A stretch of 25,092 nucleotides of DNA from Chloromonas sp. AAM2. Taxonomy: Eukaryota; Chlorophyta; Chlorophyceae; Chlamydomonadales; Chlamydomonadaceae. The stretch's first letter is position 1, and every line of letters starts with the position of its first letter. The notes under the pieces are model-generated. The model saw nothing but the letters and a program-made list of their open reading frames with translations, had not been told where the DNA came from and did no database searches. The DNA is taken from assembly GCA_004335635.1 (NCBI GenBank), contig QAXH01005858.1:1-25092 (forward strand), written 5' to 3'. Shown here in pieces: positions 11,699 through 21,701 of this stretch. The position numbers and the translations under genes are program-made.

Positions 11699-11761
11699 TC
11701 TCATGACGTAGCACCTGGGCTGACAGTGATTGCCAATGACAGCCCAGGTGACGTCATGAGA
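11699..11761. repeat. Strong inverted repeat (hairpin), possible small-RNA precursor or short transposable element
   Basis: The left arm TCTCATGACGT..ACCTGGGCTG (11699-11722, with two extra bases inside) pairs with the right arm at 11740-11761 around a 17-base loop. Weaker pairing seems to continue outward, with matching CAGGTGC blocks near 11682 and 11778. The right arm includes the palindromic site TGACGTCA. Such foldbacks occur in microRNA precursors and in miniature inverted-repeat elements. No flanking target duplication was identified. Confidence 0.75.
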
Positions 11762-12850
11762 CCACCACAAACTGTGTGCACCTGCTGTATGAATCCCCCC
11801 CCCCCAAAGACAGCACCCAACGAGCATTTCCAGGTGATATGAGTACATTCGTTAGCCCAGTTGCAATATTGCAAGCAGTGCAAACGCCCCCTTAAGTGTG
11901 GCCAAGGAACGGCCATTGGAATCTGATGCTACATGACGCTGTTGGGTGCAGCCAGTCAGAAAAACGAACATGCTTGTGCAGCACTAGAAAACGTGCTTGA
12001 ATCAAATCAAACTTATCAAGAGAAATCTAGCTTGCCTTTGTTGCAAAAGGCCTGTTAGTAACACAGTCGTGCAGCGAGCCTGCACTGCGCAGTTGTTCGC
12101 ATGTTGCACAGCCATGCCATTGTACGCTCTGGCTGGCTTGATTGCATCTGGTGTCTGCAGCGAAAGAGCAAGCTCATAAAGATTAACGTCAAGCATTCTT
12201 CGCCACCACCCGTGGTTGGATCAGATATGATCAACCACTACTCATCATTTGCTACGAACTGCCTGCCCCAGGGCGCTGAAAAGCAGCCCATCAACTGTCA
12301 CAGCAACCCGTATCAAGATGAAGTCTGCCAACATGCATGAACATCTTGAGGCTGCACATCCATTAGCTCTTCCTCCACCTCTGAATGCATGCAAATTCAC
12401 TGTGGTGACCACTGCCCTTAGCATGCCCGCTCTGCAGCCCTGGACAAGTGGCAGTGCCAGAGACTGCATCATGGCTGCATATCGCCGGTGCTACAATGCC
12501 CTATTCTAAGCTGTGCCATTTCAGCGTCATTAGTACTCCTGCGCAGCGCTAAACACTTGCCCTGCCTGGTGGAGCACGAGTGTTGCATTCTTTTGCCGTG
12601 CTATGACACCACCTAAACACAGCCTTTGCCCCTGCACATCTCCATCAATGACCTGGCCTCCTGCCGAACAGCCACCCGTGCTGCCAGCCGAGACTACCAC
12701 CGCCATCACCGCCACGACATGCAATCTGACAAGGAACATTTTTTCCCTTTCCGCTAAACACACTACACACAGACTGCCTGCACAGGCGAGCCCACCTTGA
12801 AACCATCGACAACCACCGACACATTTCTTTGTCCCAGCACCAACCCCCAA

Positions 12851-12934
12851 TCGCGCATTGAGCTTCATCATCGCCCATCGCCCATTGAGCTTCATGTGCA
12901 AACCACTAACCATCAATCGCCCATTGAGCTTCAT
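12851..12934. repeat. Short tandem repeat, three 18-base copies
   Basis: Copies of TCGCCCATTGAGCTTCAT start at 12851 (one difference), 12878 and 12917, separated by 9 and 21 bases of variable sequence. It lies just beyond the stop of the rhodopsin kinase, probably in or after its 3'UTR. Confidence 0.85.
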
Positions 12935-13172
12935 GTCCGGAACCAAGAACACTGCTTTGGTTGGGTTTGGGTTTTGCTACGACTTGTCAGGCGTCAGACA
13001 AACGCTGATGCACTTCTATCCATCAGGGTGTTGGCTTGCCTTCACACAAGTCACGTTCCCAGCACGAACCGGTGGGCAGCTGCCATGCGTGATGTGCAGG
13101 ATCCACATTTCCCCCCGGTACTCCTCACTGGTACCAGTTGGACATCATCCAATAGTGTGTCCCATCCCAGGC

Positions 13173-15954
13173 CTAGCGTGTGCTGGCGGGTGTTGAGCTA
13201 GCAGCGGGCGCCTTGTGGTGCTCAGGGATGCGCGCCACCCAGGACTGCCAGGCCTGGTCCACCTGCCCACCGCTCGCAGCGGCCTCAGCAACCGCCTTCT
13301 GGTACTGCAACGGACAAACGTTTTGACATGGCAGTTGCTTGATTGCCCCTGACTTATGAAACAGGTGACGGAAAGTTGATGACTTACGGCACTCTATCGC
13401 TACTTTGGCGTCAAGTACTAGTACCTGAGTTGCCGAGTACCTTCAGAAGCACGAACGGTGCTGGTCGGCAAGTGCCACCCTGCCTGACGCTGGCACCTTT
13501 TTTACCCGACCTCTTCAGTAGCTGCCATGTGTGTCAAACAACCAAAACGCAAGTTGCACACAACAAGAAGCGCTCCAATGAATCATTAAGTCTCATTAGA
13601 TGAACACAAGTGCCCTTACCATGTGCAGCGGTCACCTACCCGTGACAGGCACACCTTTGCCTTGAATACCCAAGATGCAAGTGGTATATAGAACAGAAGG
13701 CCAATCAGCAGTGTCATAAGAAAGTGCCGTTGCCTCATGTAGCAGTTTCATCTCTACACTGCAAGCAGACGAAGCTTTGGTGGTCCACCGGGGTCACAAG
13801 CTCACCTGCATGGACAGCCTAGCGTTTGCTGCCACGACGGCTTCCGTCTCCTGTCGGCAGTTGGATCCCGCGTCGTCGCCCCCGGTGCGCAGGTAGTCGT
13901 CCCACTCCGGGGCCTCGACATACACGGGACCAGCGGGGTGGGGCATGCTCTCAGACACTGCGAGGAGGAGCGAGGGCACAGGAGCAACTGCCAGTCAAAC
14001 CGCCAGCTGCTGCATTTACTCAACTAATCAGATTCACGCGCAGAAGCTAATGTCCTCCGACCACTCAACCACCAGCCTGATACAAGAGGACCCCAACGGG
14101 TGTCCAATGTGGCATGCAGATGATTCAAGAAGTGCTTGGATTTGCCTGTCTCACCTTGTTGGCTGTCCATGAGGCTGGCCGGCGGCGTGGGGCGCTGACT
14201 TTTGTTCAAGTGCGTTGCCACCGCAACCGCAGCCGCGTTGAGCAGCTGGGAGTGCGACCCGTGGGTGGCGTTGGTTGCCGTGCTGGCCAGCAGTGCTGTG
14301 GCGTCCTCACTGTGGCGCGCGTAGTTGGTGGTGGAGGGGCGCTTGGGCGTGCCCACCACCTCCACACTGGTACGCGGCTCCTCATCCTCCTGCCCAAGGA
14401 GACAGGCATTCGTGAAAAAGGAGACAGGCATTCGAATTCAGCCCTGAAGAAATTGACCTCTGATGGGGGAACAGGAGCGATGAAGGCCAGATTTGCAACT
14501 GGAAATCACGCATGAGATTGACAACGTTGATTGCAATGCAACATTGACGCGAGGCTGCTGTTGCTTACTTTCTCTTCTGTGAGCAATGGAGCTTTGGACC
14601 ACAACCTCATCTGTAGAATCTGGGGCCTGTCACCATGATCTGCTGATGCTGCTTGTGCCCTCAGCTCCACGCACCTGTCCTTCCTCATCTCCCTCCTCAA
14701 TGGACATGCGGGCAGAGCTGGCGTTTGAGGCGCGGTTTGGGCGAGATGCCTTGCCCTTGGGCTTGCGCATTGCAGCAGCGGCGGCTGCGGCGGATGCTGA
14801 CGGGGAAGGGGCCACGTACAGGGAGGACATGAGCGCCACGGCCTGGCCAGGCATGCCTGGACATCAGAGCAGCACAACAGACATCCTAATGAGCAAGAAG
14901 CAAACGTGGCACTGATTGCTCGAGATCTGCACACACTGCACCACTACGGCGTGTGATGCAAGCTGGGGCTACAGCACGCAATCTGCAGGCATGTGCGTTT
15001 TGTTCCGTGTTATGCTCACCCTTAGCAGCCCCAGCAGCGCTCAATGAGTTTGCCATGGGCAGGATGTTGCTGGTGGCACTCGTGGCGAAGGGGGGCCCAG
15101 ATGCGCCACCCTGGTTTTGCTGCAGGAAGCAAATGAAAACAGGCAAACGGTTTAAGCGTGCAGGACAAGCAAAGGAAGGGTAAGCAACCAGTACGAGTGA
15201 GCAATCATGTCCTGCCCAGATGCGTGACAGCCAGCAAAGCATGAGCCAGTGATGTTGCTACTAATTCAAATCAAATTGCTCACCGGCAGCGTGTATCCCA
15301 TAGTCTCAGCATAAGCTTCCCATGCTGCCAGAGAGTCCTCGCTTGGCCGTGCATTCATCACCCCCTCGTCCACCCCTGTCGCCGCCTGGTGGTCGCCGGC
15401 AGGCGTGCTGGCGCACCACTGGTACGTGTGCACGTTTGCCGAGGACATGTCAAAGCTGCTGCCTGTGCTGTTTACGCTCTGGTGCGACTGCAGCGCGCGG
15501 GCAATGCCGGGGGCGGTGCTGGGGATGAAGGTGGTCACCTGCTGGGGAACCTGACTGTCTGACGGCCTGCAAAGCAATGCAACCAGAGGCCGGTGCAAAA
15601 GGGTAAGGTGCTCTAGCAGAGCCTTTGAGCCAAAACACAGCGTGATGCCTGAAGACTGCCTCGCTGGTAACTACTACTAAAATCCTTGTAACATGCTGCG
15701 CAACGAGTCCCCAGGGCTGCCAGCTGGTCCATTAAACGTGCCTTTATCTGCAAACGCACCTGCGGGCTACGTTAGCCATGACAGTAGGTGTGGATGCAGA
15801 CCATGTGGAAGAGGCGTTGGACGGGGTGGCGGAGGGGGCGGAGGAGATGGATGGGGTGGTGGTGGTGAAGGTGGGGCATGCACGGCCCTCAGAAGCTGCC
15901 AGCTCTGGTGACAGGAGCTGCTCCATGCTGTACCCCAGAGCAGTGTAGGCAGCG
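13173..15954 (-). other. C-terminal tail of the rhodopsin kinase, low complexity
   Basis: Seven exons encode about 430 residues after the ATPase domain. Composition is rich in Ser, Thr, Ala, Pro and Gln, with an Ala run (ASAAAAAAAM), a basic patch (RKPKGKASRPNR) and an acidic patch (EEGDEEGQEDEE). No receiver motif (DD...D...K) and no cyclase motif is present. The most ordered-looking parts are EAPEWDDYLRTGGDD and the last exon, YQKAVAEAAASGGQVDQAW. The role is unknown; a trafficking or protein-binding tail is an inference. Confidence 0.75.
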
Positions 15955-18900
15955 CTGCAAGGCAGGGCACGTCAGGTTGGCACGTGTGAGAGTGGAGTTA
16001 CGAAGGGCAGGGCATGTCAGGTTTGGCGTGCATACCCGTATGAACAGTGTGCTTCATGGAACACACGGTGGTAGTTGTTGGAACTTGCCACCGCTTAGAA
16101 CTTGCCAGCGCTGAGCAGATCCGGCTGCTGACACATGATGTGTCCATCATACCCGCATCAGGCAGCCCATACAGCAGAAGTGGGCCCGAAGCAACCAGCT
16201 TTATATTCTTGCTCTGCTCTCATGTACGCACGACACATAGCTCAGGTTCTGAATGGATTGCTTTCACTGCTTCCATAACTGCTTGCTTGTGCCACTGCTT
16301 CCATGATTACCATGCAGATGAAGGACATGCACAGCTCAAGCGCCAAGTGGCTGGCACTCACGTGAATTCGGCCTGCAGTGCCCCATCAGTGCTAGCTTGC
16401 AGCACGGGCAGGCGGATGAGGCCGGTTGTTCCACTGCCCTGCCCGGGGCTGCTCATGCGCACCACGCCGCCGTGTGCCGCCACCAGCTGGAAGGTGATGG
16501 GCAAGCCCAGGCCCAGGCCGCCGGCACGACGCTTGCCAGAGTCAACCTGCAGGTTGGTTGCGAGAAATACCTGTGCCACAAAACCCATGGCCATATGACA
16601 ACCTACAGCTTGGTGATTAGGCTGAAACTGTCGTCGCTCAGATGCACCCGACACAACGCTTGCTGGTAATGACGGGTCATCTGGTAGTTGTATCTGGTCG
16701 AGCTTGGTTTGTACTAGTAATGCCAACACAGTCGGCCACATCACAATGCACTGCTCATCCGTTTCAAGGGTCTTGGCTCAGATGCGACTGGCACGACCCT
16801 TGCTGGTCTTAAAAATACATGTGCACACCCAGTACTGCGGAAGCTTGTCTCCCACCTGTGCCAGTGATGCTGCGTCTCCCAGCTGCGCGAGCTGCTTGGC
16901 AGTGAGTCCTGGGCCGTTGTCCGTCACCTTGATGATCACATTGCGCCCCCCGCGGTCAGGGTACGCCTTCACAGTCACCTTGCCCTTGGGCTGCAATCAG
17001 GGGAACACGTCACAGAGTACCATTCAGCAAAAGCCCACATGGAGAGGGCTAGACTCAAGACGCTCAGTGCACCCACAGTTGAGAACTGAAGGCACACCAC
17101 AGGGCGCCCAGCATGGTTAACAACCTTCAGTGAGTCAAGCGAGCATCAGCAGAGCCACTGGCAAGTCATAGAGCGCTTTCATCCACACGTCATGTGCGCA
17201 GGTCATAGAACTCATGACAAGTCTTGCAACGCTTTCCAAATATCGTTTCCTTACAATACCTGCGGCCTGCTGATTGTTTGAATTTCGCCCCGGCCCCTGC
17301 TATGCAGTCCTGCCGGATTGAAGGACGTGAAACAACAACCACAACAACTACAAAGTGGGTGCCCTGTGCCCACCTTATCCATGAACTTGATGCTGTTTGC
17401 CACCAGGTTTGTGATGGCCAGCACCAGGCGGCGGCGGTCCGCGACAATGGGTGGCAGGCGGGCATGCAGCACCTGTGTGTGGACGCGTGCATATGCCACC
17501 GATACTTCTTCAGACGCCATCAGATGCCAATGAGGCATGACACATGTGCCTAGAAAAGACGATTCATAGATTGTAGCGTCGTGTTGCCGGCTACTGTATT
17601 GCGCTGTTGTGAGGAGCATGGCACTAAAAACTGTGATCTAAGTTGTCCCACCTTCTCCAAAAGAATGCTGCCCCCAGCGCTGGGCAGCAGCGTGCGCAGC
17701 ACCTCATCAATAACGTCTGCAACAGATACCAGCTCCTGCAGGCAACGGGCACATGCGAGGGTGAGACTGCTGAATAGCTGCCCAGTAACCACCAAGCAGC
17801 AGCAGCAGTGCCTCACGCCAAAGCTCAGATGAACAAGCCTGAATCATGCACGTGCCACAGATTGGGAGTTGTTGAAGCAACGGATCGTGGATGAAAAAAA
17901 GCTCTGTGGGGTGACCACCGCATCATCTTCAGGCAACAAAGGTCTGTCGCACCATCTGGTGTTCCTACCTGCGTGATGGCCAGTCCTGCCGCCTGGCCCG
18001 CCCTGAAGGTGATGATGTCATTGACCACGCCCAGCAGGTGGGCCGCGCTGGCCTTGATGGTGTCCATCCAGTCCCGCGCCTGAGCGCCTAGCGGTCCGCC
18101 TGCACAAGGCAGGGAAAACAGCACAAGAACGTTATCAGGCAACCTACGTAGTTACACATCACCTCACAGGCGCCTGCATCAGGACCGCCTGCACATCGAA
18201 GAAACTGTAGCACAAAACCGCATCATCAGCAACCAGTCATGATTACTAAGCGCCCCGCAAGCACCTACAACCGTTTGCTACCATTCAATTCGCAAACACA
18301 CCCACGCAAGCAGACATGTGATGTGCTAGCAACTGCCAGCCGCCCAGGACTTGCAACTGTATGTCTGCCAACGATTGCACGTGTGTAATGTCCGGCAAGT
18401 TCGATCGGCCTGCTTGCATCACTGCACCTGAGCCCGTCCTAGCAGAGTGTCATGTACTCATGTATAATTGCTGACCTGCTCCAACAGCCAGAGCTGCCGA
18501 CAGCTGGCAGATGGCGTTGAGAGGTGTGCGCAGCTCGTGGCCAACGACCTCCAGGAAAGCATCCTTGCGCCCAACGGACATGCTCAGGTCATGCACAGCC
18601 TGCAGGCGTCAAGGCATATCACATTGGACGAGATGCATTCTGCCCCATGCTGACCTGTTCACGCAAATCTGCTTGTCTCTCTACCACCATGCAGCCTGGA
18701 AGCACACATCACAAACGCGTGACATCCAGCACCTTGCTATTGTGCCCATGCATGCATGTCTGTACAGTATGCAGACGCACGCACAACTGATACAGTACCG
18801 ATACAGTATATATGAATGCACCCAGGGCCCATGTCATCAGACACTCTTACGCACGTGGGTGCGCTTGGGACCCATGTCCTGCGTCAGTAAACACTGCACA

Positions 18901-20994
18901 TTAGACCAGTCCCTTGCCTCACCTGGATGCGCTCAGAGTGTTCCTTGGCCAGGAGTGCGGCGCGGCGCCGCTCAGCCAGGGTGACGAAGTTATTGTAGAT
19001 GATGCTGGTACTGAAAACGACCTGCACAGGTGCAAGCGCATCACCAAACTAGTCAGTACGTTGCTCTGAAGATTCCACTGCTTGAACATGTACAGCACGT
19101 GCATTGCGAAAACAATCCTAAAAGTAAGGTTGATGTCAAATGCTATAGGCCAGAACGCACCTTTGCGGCGAAGTTTGCGAACATTGTCAGTGGCTCGCCC
19201 AGTGCTGCCAGTGCTGGCCAGTGCAGACAGTGGCTCAGGACCCAGGCGGTGGGGAACAGAATCCAGATGACGATGGTGCTACCCAGCGTGAAACGTAGAC
19301 TGCATGGAAACAAAGTGGCGGAAGCACAGGTCAGAGCCATGGCCAAGACCAAAGATGGTTAGGTCTACTTCTCCAACAGTGAATGTATCCATGCATTATA
19401 ACCATTCTGAAACCTGCAGGTGACCTGGCTGCAACCTTATACATACCATCTGCGAGCATGCTCTGATCCGGCCTCCTTCATTGCCTCTCCCAGCATGGCC
19501 TTGAGCTTGCTTAGCACGTAGACCATACATACGAATGACAGAGACAGTGGCCACACTGCATTTTTGGAAAGCAGCACAAGCACACGTTTTGCATACAATA
19601 TCCATCAGATTCGATGCCACCCAGCAAATATGGTTGATTTGTATGCGTGAAGACATGCAGAAAGGGTGGCAAGGACTGACAAGGAGACTGAAGAAAATTT
19701 CATGCAGTTCACGGAGTGGAATGACAATGCCATCAGATTCACACCTCTGCTACAAGGGTACTCGCGCCATTGGTTGGCTGGAAAGGACTGGTCTGAAAGC
19801 CATGTTCATAGCTGAACCCTCACCTGCTGCCCACCAGGGCATTTCTGACGCCAGATACCCCGTGACCACCATGAGCCAGTCCATGGCCATGGTCTTGGCA
19901 ATGGCTGGTGCATCCATGCTGGAGATGCGTGACAGTGTGAAGATCATGGTGGGTGTTGAGCAGCTCCACTGGGCATAACGGCTTGGAAGGAAGCTGAACA
20001 GGCAGCGGGACCACATAAATTTGAACAATCGTCAACACACTGCTAAACAAGCCAGAAGCAGCAGTCGGACCAACCTGACGATGGCATGTCTGAAGCTGTT
20101 GGAGCAAGCAGGCAACAGGTAAACGTGTAATACCGAGTTTGAAACAGACGAGTTGGCAAGAGCACGCCCTCCTTGGCATGTCATGGCACAGTTTAGCAAT
20201 AACAGTGACACCATGAGGAAGACGCTGAGGGCTTCCGAGGCATTGCACACCATGCAGCTGCACACTCCTCCCAATCATCTCCGGATACCTAATTCTAAAT
20301 CACAGCCATGAGAAAGCACGAAACAAGCGCACAGTACATGTCCATGACATGGTGTGTACTAAAGATCAAAAATGGCGCCAAAGTACTGTTGGTGACGTGT
20401 CATGTGAGCTTTGCCAACTCACAGAGCGCCGTGATAATCGAACTTGATGATGGCTGCTCCAGACACGATCAGACGGTCCGAGTGCCACGAGAGACCCTTG
20501 ATGACTGCGCTCAAAAGCCCGAGCTGCTGCTTGTCCGGCGTATCCTCAAACACAAGGTTCAGTAGGTTCAGGACGGTAGCGACCGCAAAAGCTGCTTCTG
20601 AATAGCGGTAAGCATACAGAGGCACCTGCGCACAGACGTCGAGCGAACGCAGTCAGGATGCACCCATGCATGGCCATTGGGCAAAAAAGCTCTTTGCTCC
20701 GCCGCTTACAGCGTGGAGGAGAACTTCCCGCGCCTCAGGGCTGTGCGGCACTACTGCCGACAGCGCTCGTTGCAAAGCCAGGTACCATACCACAATAAAC
20801 CTGCAGGCGAGGGGGCGCCCTTAGTTGCGCGCCACCAAATCCCAGAAGAAACTGGAAGCGCTGGCGTACACGTACCACAATACCTACCCGCTCCAGCACA
20901 GCGCAGCACGCCAACCCATTGAAAGGCGGGTGGCCAGTGTCTTGTCCCCGACTGAGACATGCTTGGCCGGCACGTCCGTATGCTGCTCTCCCAT
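13173..20994 (-). CDS. Histidine-kinase rhodopsin (HKR type) without receiver or cyclase domain
   Basis: A membrane photoreceptor: a retinal-binding rhodopsin joined to a two-component histidine kinase. Exons inferred in transcript order: 20994-20888, 20800-20710, 20625-20423, 20257-20075 (3' end uncertain), 19993-19824, 19555-19447, 19299-19161, 19021-18923, 18599-18476, 18099-17969, 17735-17652, 17472-17374, 16990-16856, 16570-16362, 15954-15760, 15566-15284, 15119-15020, 14856-14675, 14389-14155, 13957-13806 and 13304-13173. All phases agree and the total is 3162 bases (1053 residues). The start ATG has a strong context (GAGACCATGG). Order: about eight membrane helices (36-350), short helical linker, H box (388), N, G1 and G2 boxes (502-582), then a Ser/Thr/Ala/Gln-rich tail to 1053. 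The family is known from Chlamydomonas (HKR1 and relatives), where receiver and cyclase domains usually follow; here a stop comes first. The helices before RYAQW are the least certain part of the model. Confidence 0.88.
14396..14434. repeat. Short direct repeat next to a splice site
   Basis: AAGGAGACAGGCATTCG occurs at 14396-14412 and again at 14418-14434, in the intron just upstream (on the minus strand) of the exon 14389-14155. A recent small duplication is the simplest reading. Confidence 0.85.
16362..18599 (-). other. Histidine kinase core (dimerisation/phosphoacceptor and ATP-binding domains)
   Basis: The H box is VVGHELRTPLNAI, with the phosphorylated His at codon 18537-18539. The second helix of the dimerisation domain reads DWMDTIKASAAHLLGVVNDI. 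The ATPase domain follows over four exons: N box ITNLVANSIKF, G1 box VTDNGPGLT and G2 box GGLGLGLPI, ending in HGGVVRMSSPGQGSGTTGL. All boxes are intact, so autophosphorylation is expected. Kinases of this class pass the phosphate to an Asp on a receiver domain, which must be on another protein here. Confidence 0.95.
18923..20800 (-). other. Microbial-type rhodopsin domain with retinal lysine and neutral counterion positions
   Basis: Helix C reads RYAQWSCSTPTMI, matching bacteriorhodopsin RYADW..TTP. Helix D reads MDWLMVVTGYLAS, keeping the Asp, Thr and Gly of bacteriorhodopsin D115, T121 and G122. Helix E reads VWPLSLSFVCMVYVLSKLK. Helix F reads IVIWILFPTAW, keeping the Trp, Pro and Trp that line the retinal pocket. 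Helix G reads MFANFAAKVVFS, with the Schiff-base lysine at codon 19161-19163 (residue 334). The counterion positions are changed: Gln for D85 (codon 19969-19971) and Asn for D212 (19173-19175). The D96 position is Thr, so it is not a proton pump. Three hydrophobic segments precede helix C (FIVVWYLALQ, SEAAFAVATVLNLL, SEALSVFLMVSLLLL), which would give eight helices as in other enzyme-linked rhodopsins. The loop between the second and third is unusually long. Confidence 0.87.
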
Positions 20995-21701
20995 GGTCTC
21001 TCCTCCCCAGCTACAGCACAGTAATCCCAGCTGGCTGAAGAGCAACGCGGGACCAGAGCAGTGCTGGCTACAGCAAGTAGGATTCACGTAGATACGATGT
21101 GAAAGCGACTTCAGTAGTTCACACAATGTCCAGAACCACTAGAAGTCTTGTCTGGCAATGTTGCTGGGTGTCGGAACTTCTGTCGCGGGTAATCTCAGCC
21201 AACGGCTCGGGAAAAAGAAAAGGTACTTTATCGTTTTCTCCGACACTGCGCTGGCAAGTTGTGGCCGTTGTAAGATTGGCACAGGAGCAAAGACTGATTG
21301 CGCTGGCTTCTAGATAGCATTGTTGTGCGGCTTACTCGTGTCCGTCATCAAATCCGTCATCAAATCATCGTATGACCAATATGACCAAATCTCCATCGAT
21401 GCTGCCAATTGAAGACATTCAACAATGCCAGCATAAAGACGCAATGCTGGCAAACATCTTTTTTTTGACATCCTGTGCATGCACTAAGGCGTCAGGCTGC
21501 ATCTGGTGATGCATGCAGGGATGGTGACAGTGTCAGGAAGGTGGAGAGGCCAATGCATTCGTCCCGTTTGCAGGGATTGCCACTGGTGTGCAACTGTATA
21601 TAACCATGCCTCGTCACGCATGCTCAGGAACGTAGCCAACTCAGGAACGTAGCAAACGATTTCCGCATGTGCTGCTTCATGGTGCTTCATGCAGGCACGA
21701 G
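20995..21701. other. Intergenic region between divergent genes
   Basis: About 700 bases separate the start of the rhodopsin kinase (minus) from the start of the nuclease-fold gene (plus), and should contain both promoters. The in-frame extension of the kinase's first exon upstream of its ATG runs to about 21126 but has no other ATG. No other gene is evident. Confidence 0.5.
21597..21603 (+). promoter_or_regulatory. TATA-like box upstream of the nuclease-fold gene
   Basis: TATATAA lies 105 bases before the ATG at 21702. Transcription would then begin near 21630, leaving a 5'UTR of about 70 bases. Confidence 0.4.

Larger units (their letters stand above)
8560..13172. other. 4.6 kb intergenic region without a convincing gene
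   Basis: Reading frames here are short (147 residues at most), start and stop without splice support, and carry no recognisable motif. The 3'UTR of the SUMO protease should occupy the left end and the 3'UTR of the rhodopsin kinase the right end, since the two genes converge here. The rest holds simple and dispersed repeats, listed separately. I could not confirm a tRNA or other structured RNA. A run of 11 C residues lies at 11795-11805. Confidence 0.55.

Noticed and set aside
12797..13201. Open frames of 112 to 140 codons around the short tandem repeat, both strands
   Set aside because: Their apparent repeats come from the DNA repeat itself, and part overlaps the last exon of the rhodopsin kinase on the other strand.
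13173..15954. Receiver (response regulator) or cyclase domain in the tail of the rhodopsin kinase
   Set aside because: Searched for because HKR relatives have them; no acidic cluster, phosphoacceptor Asp, conserved Lys or cyclase motif is present in any exon.
20423..20560. WD40-like string (KGLSWHSDRLIVSGA) in the exon before the rhodopsin core
   Set aside because: A single short stretch with no repeat units around it; more likely a loop of the membrane domain.
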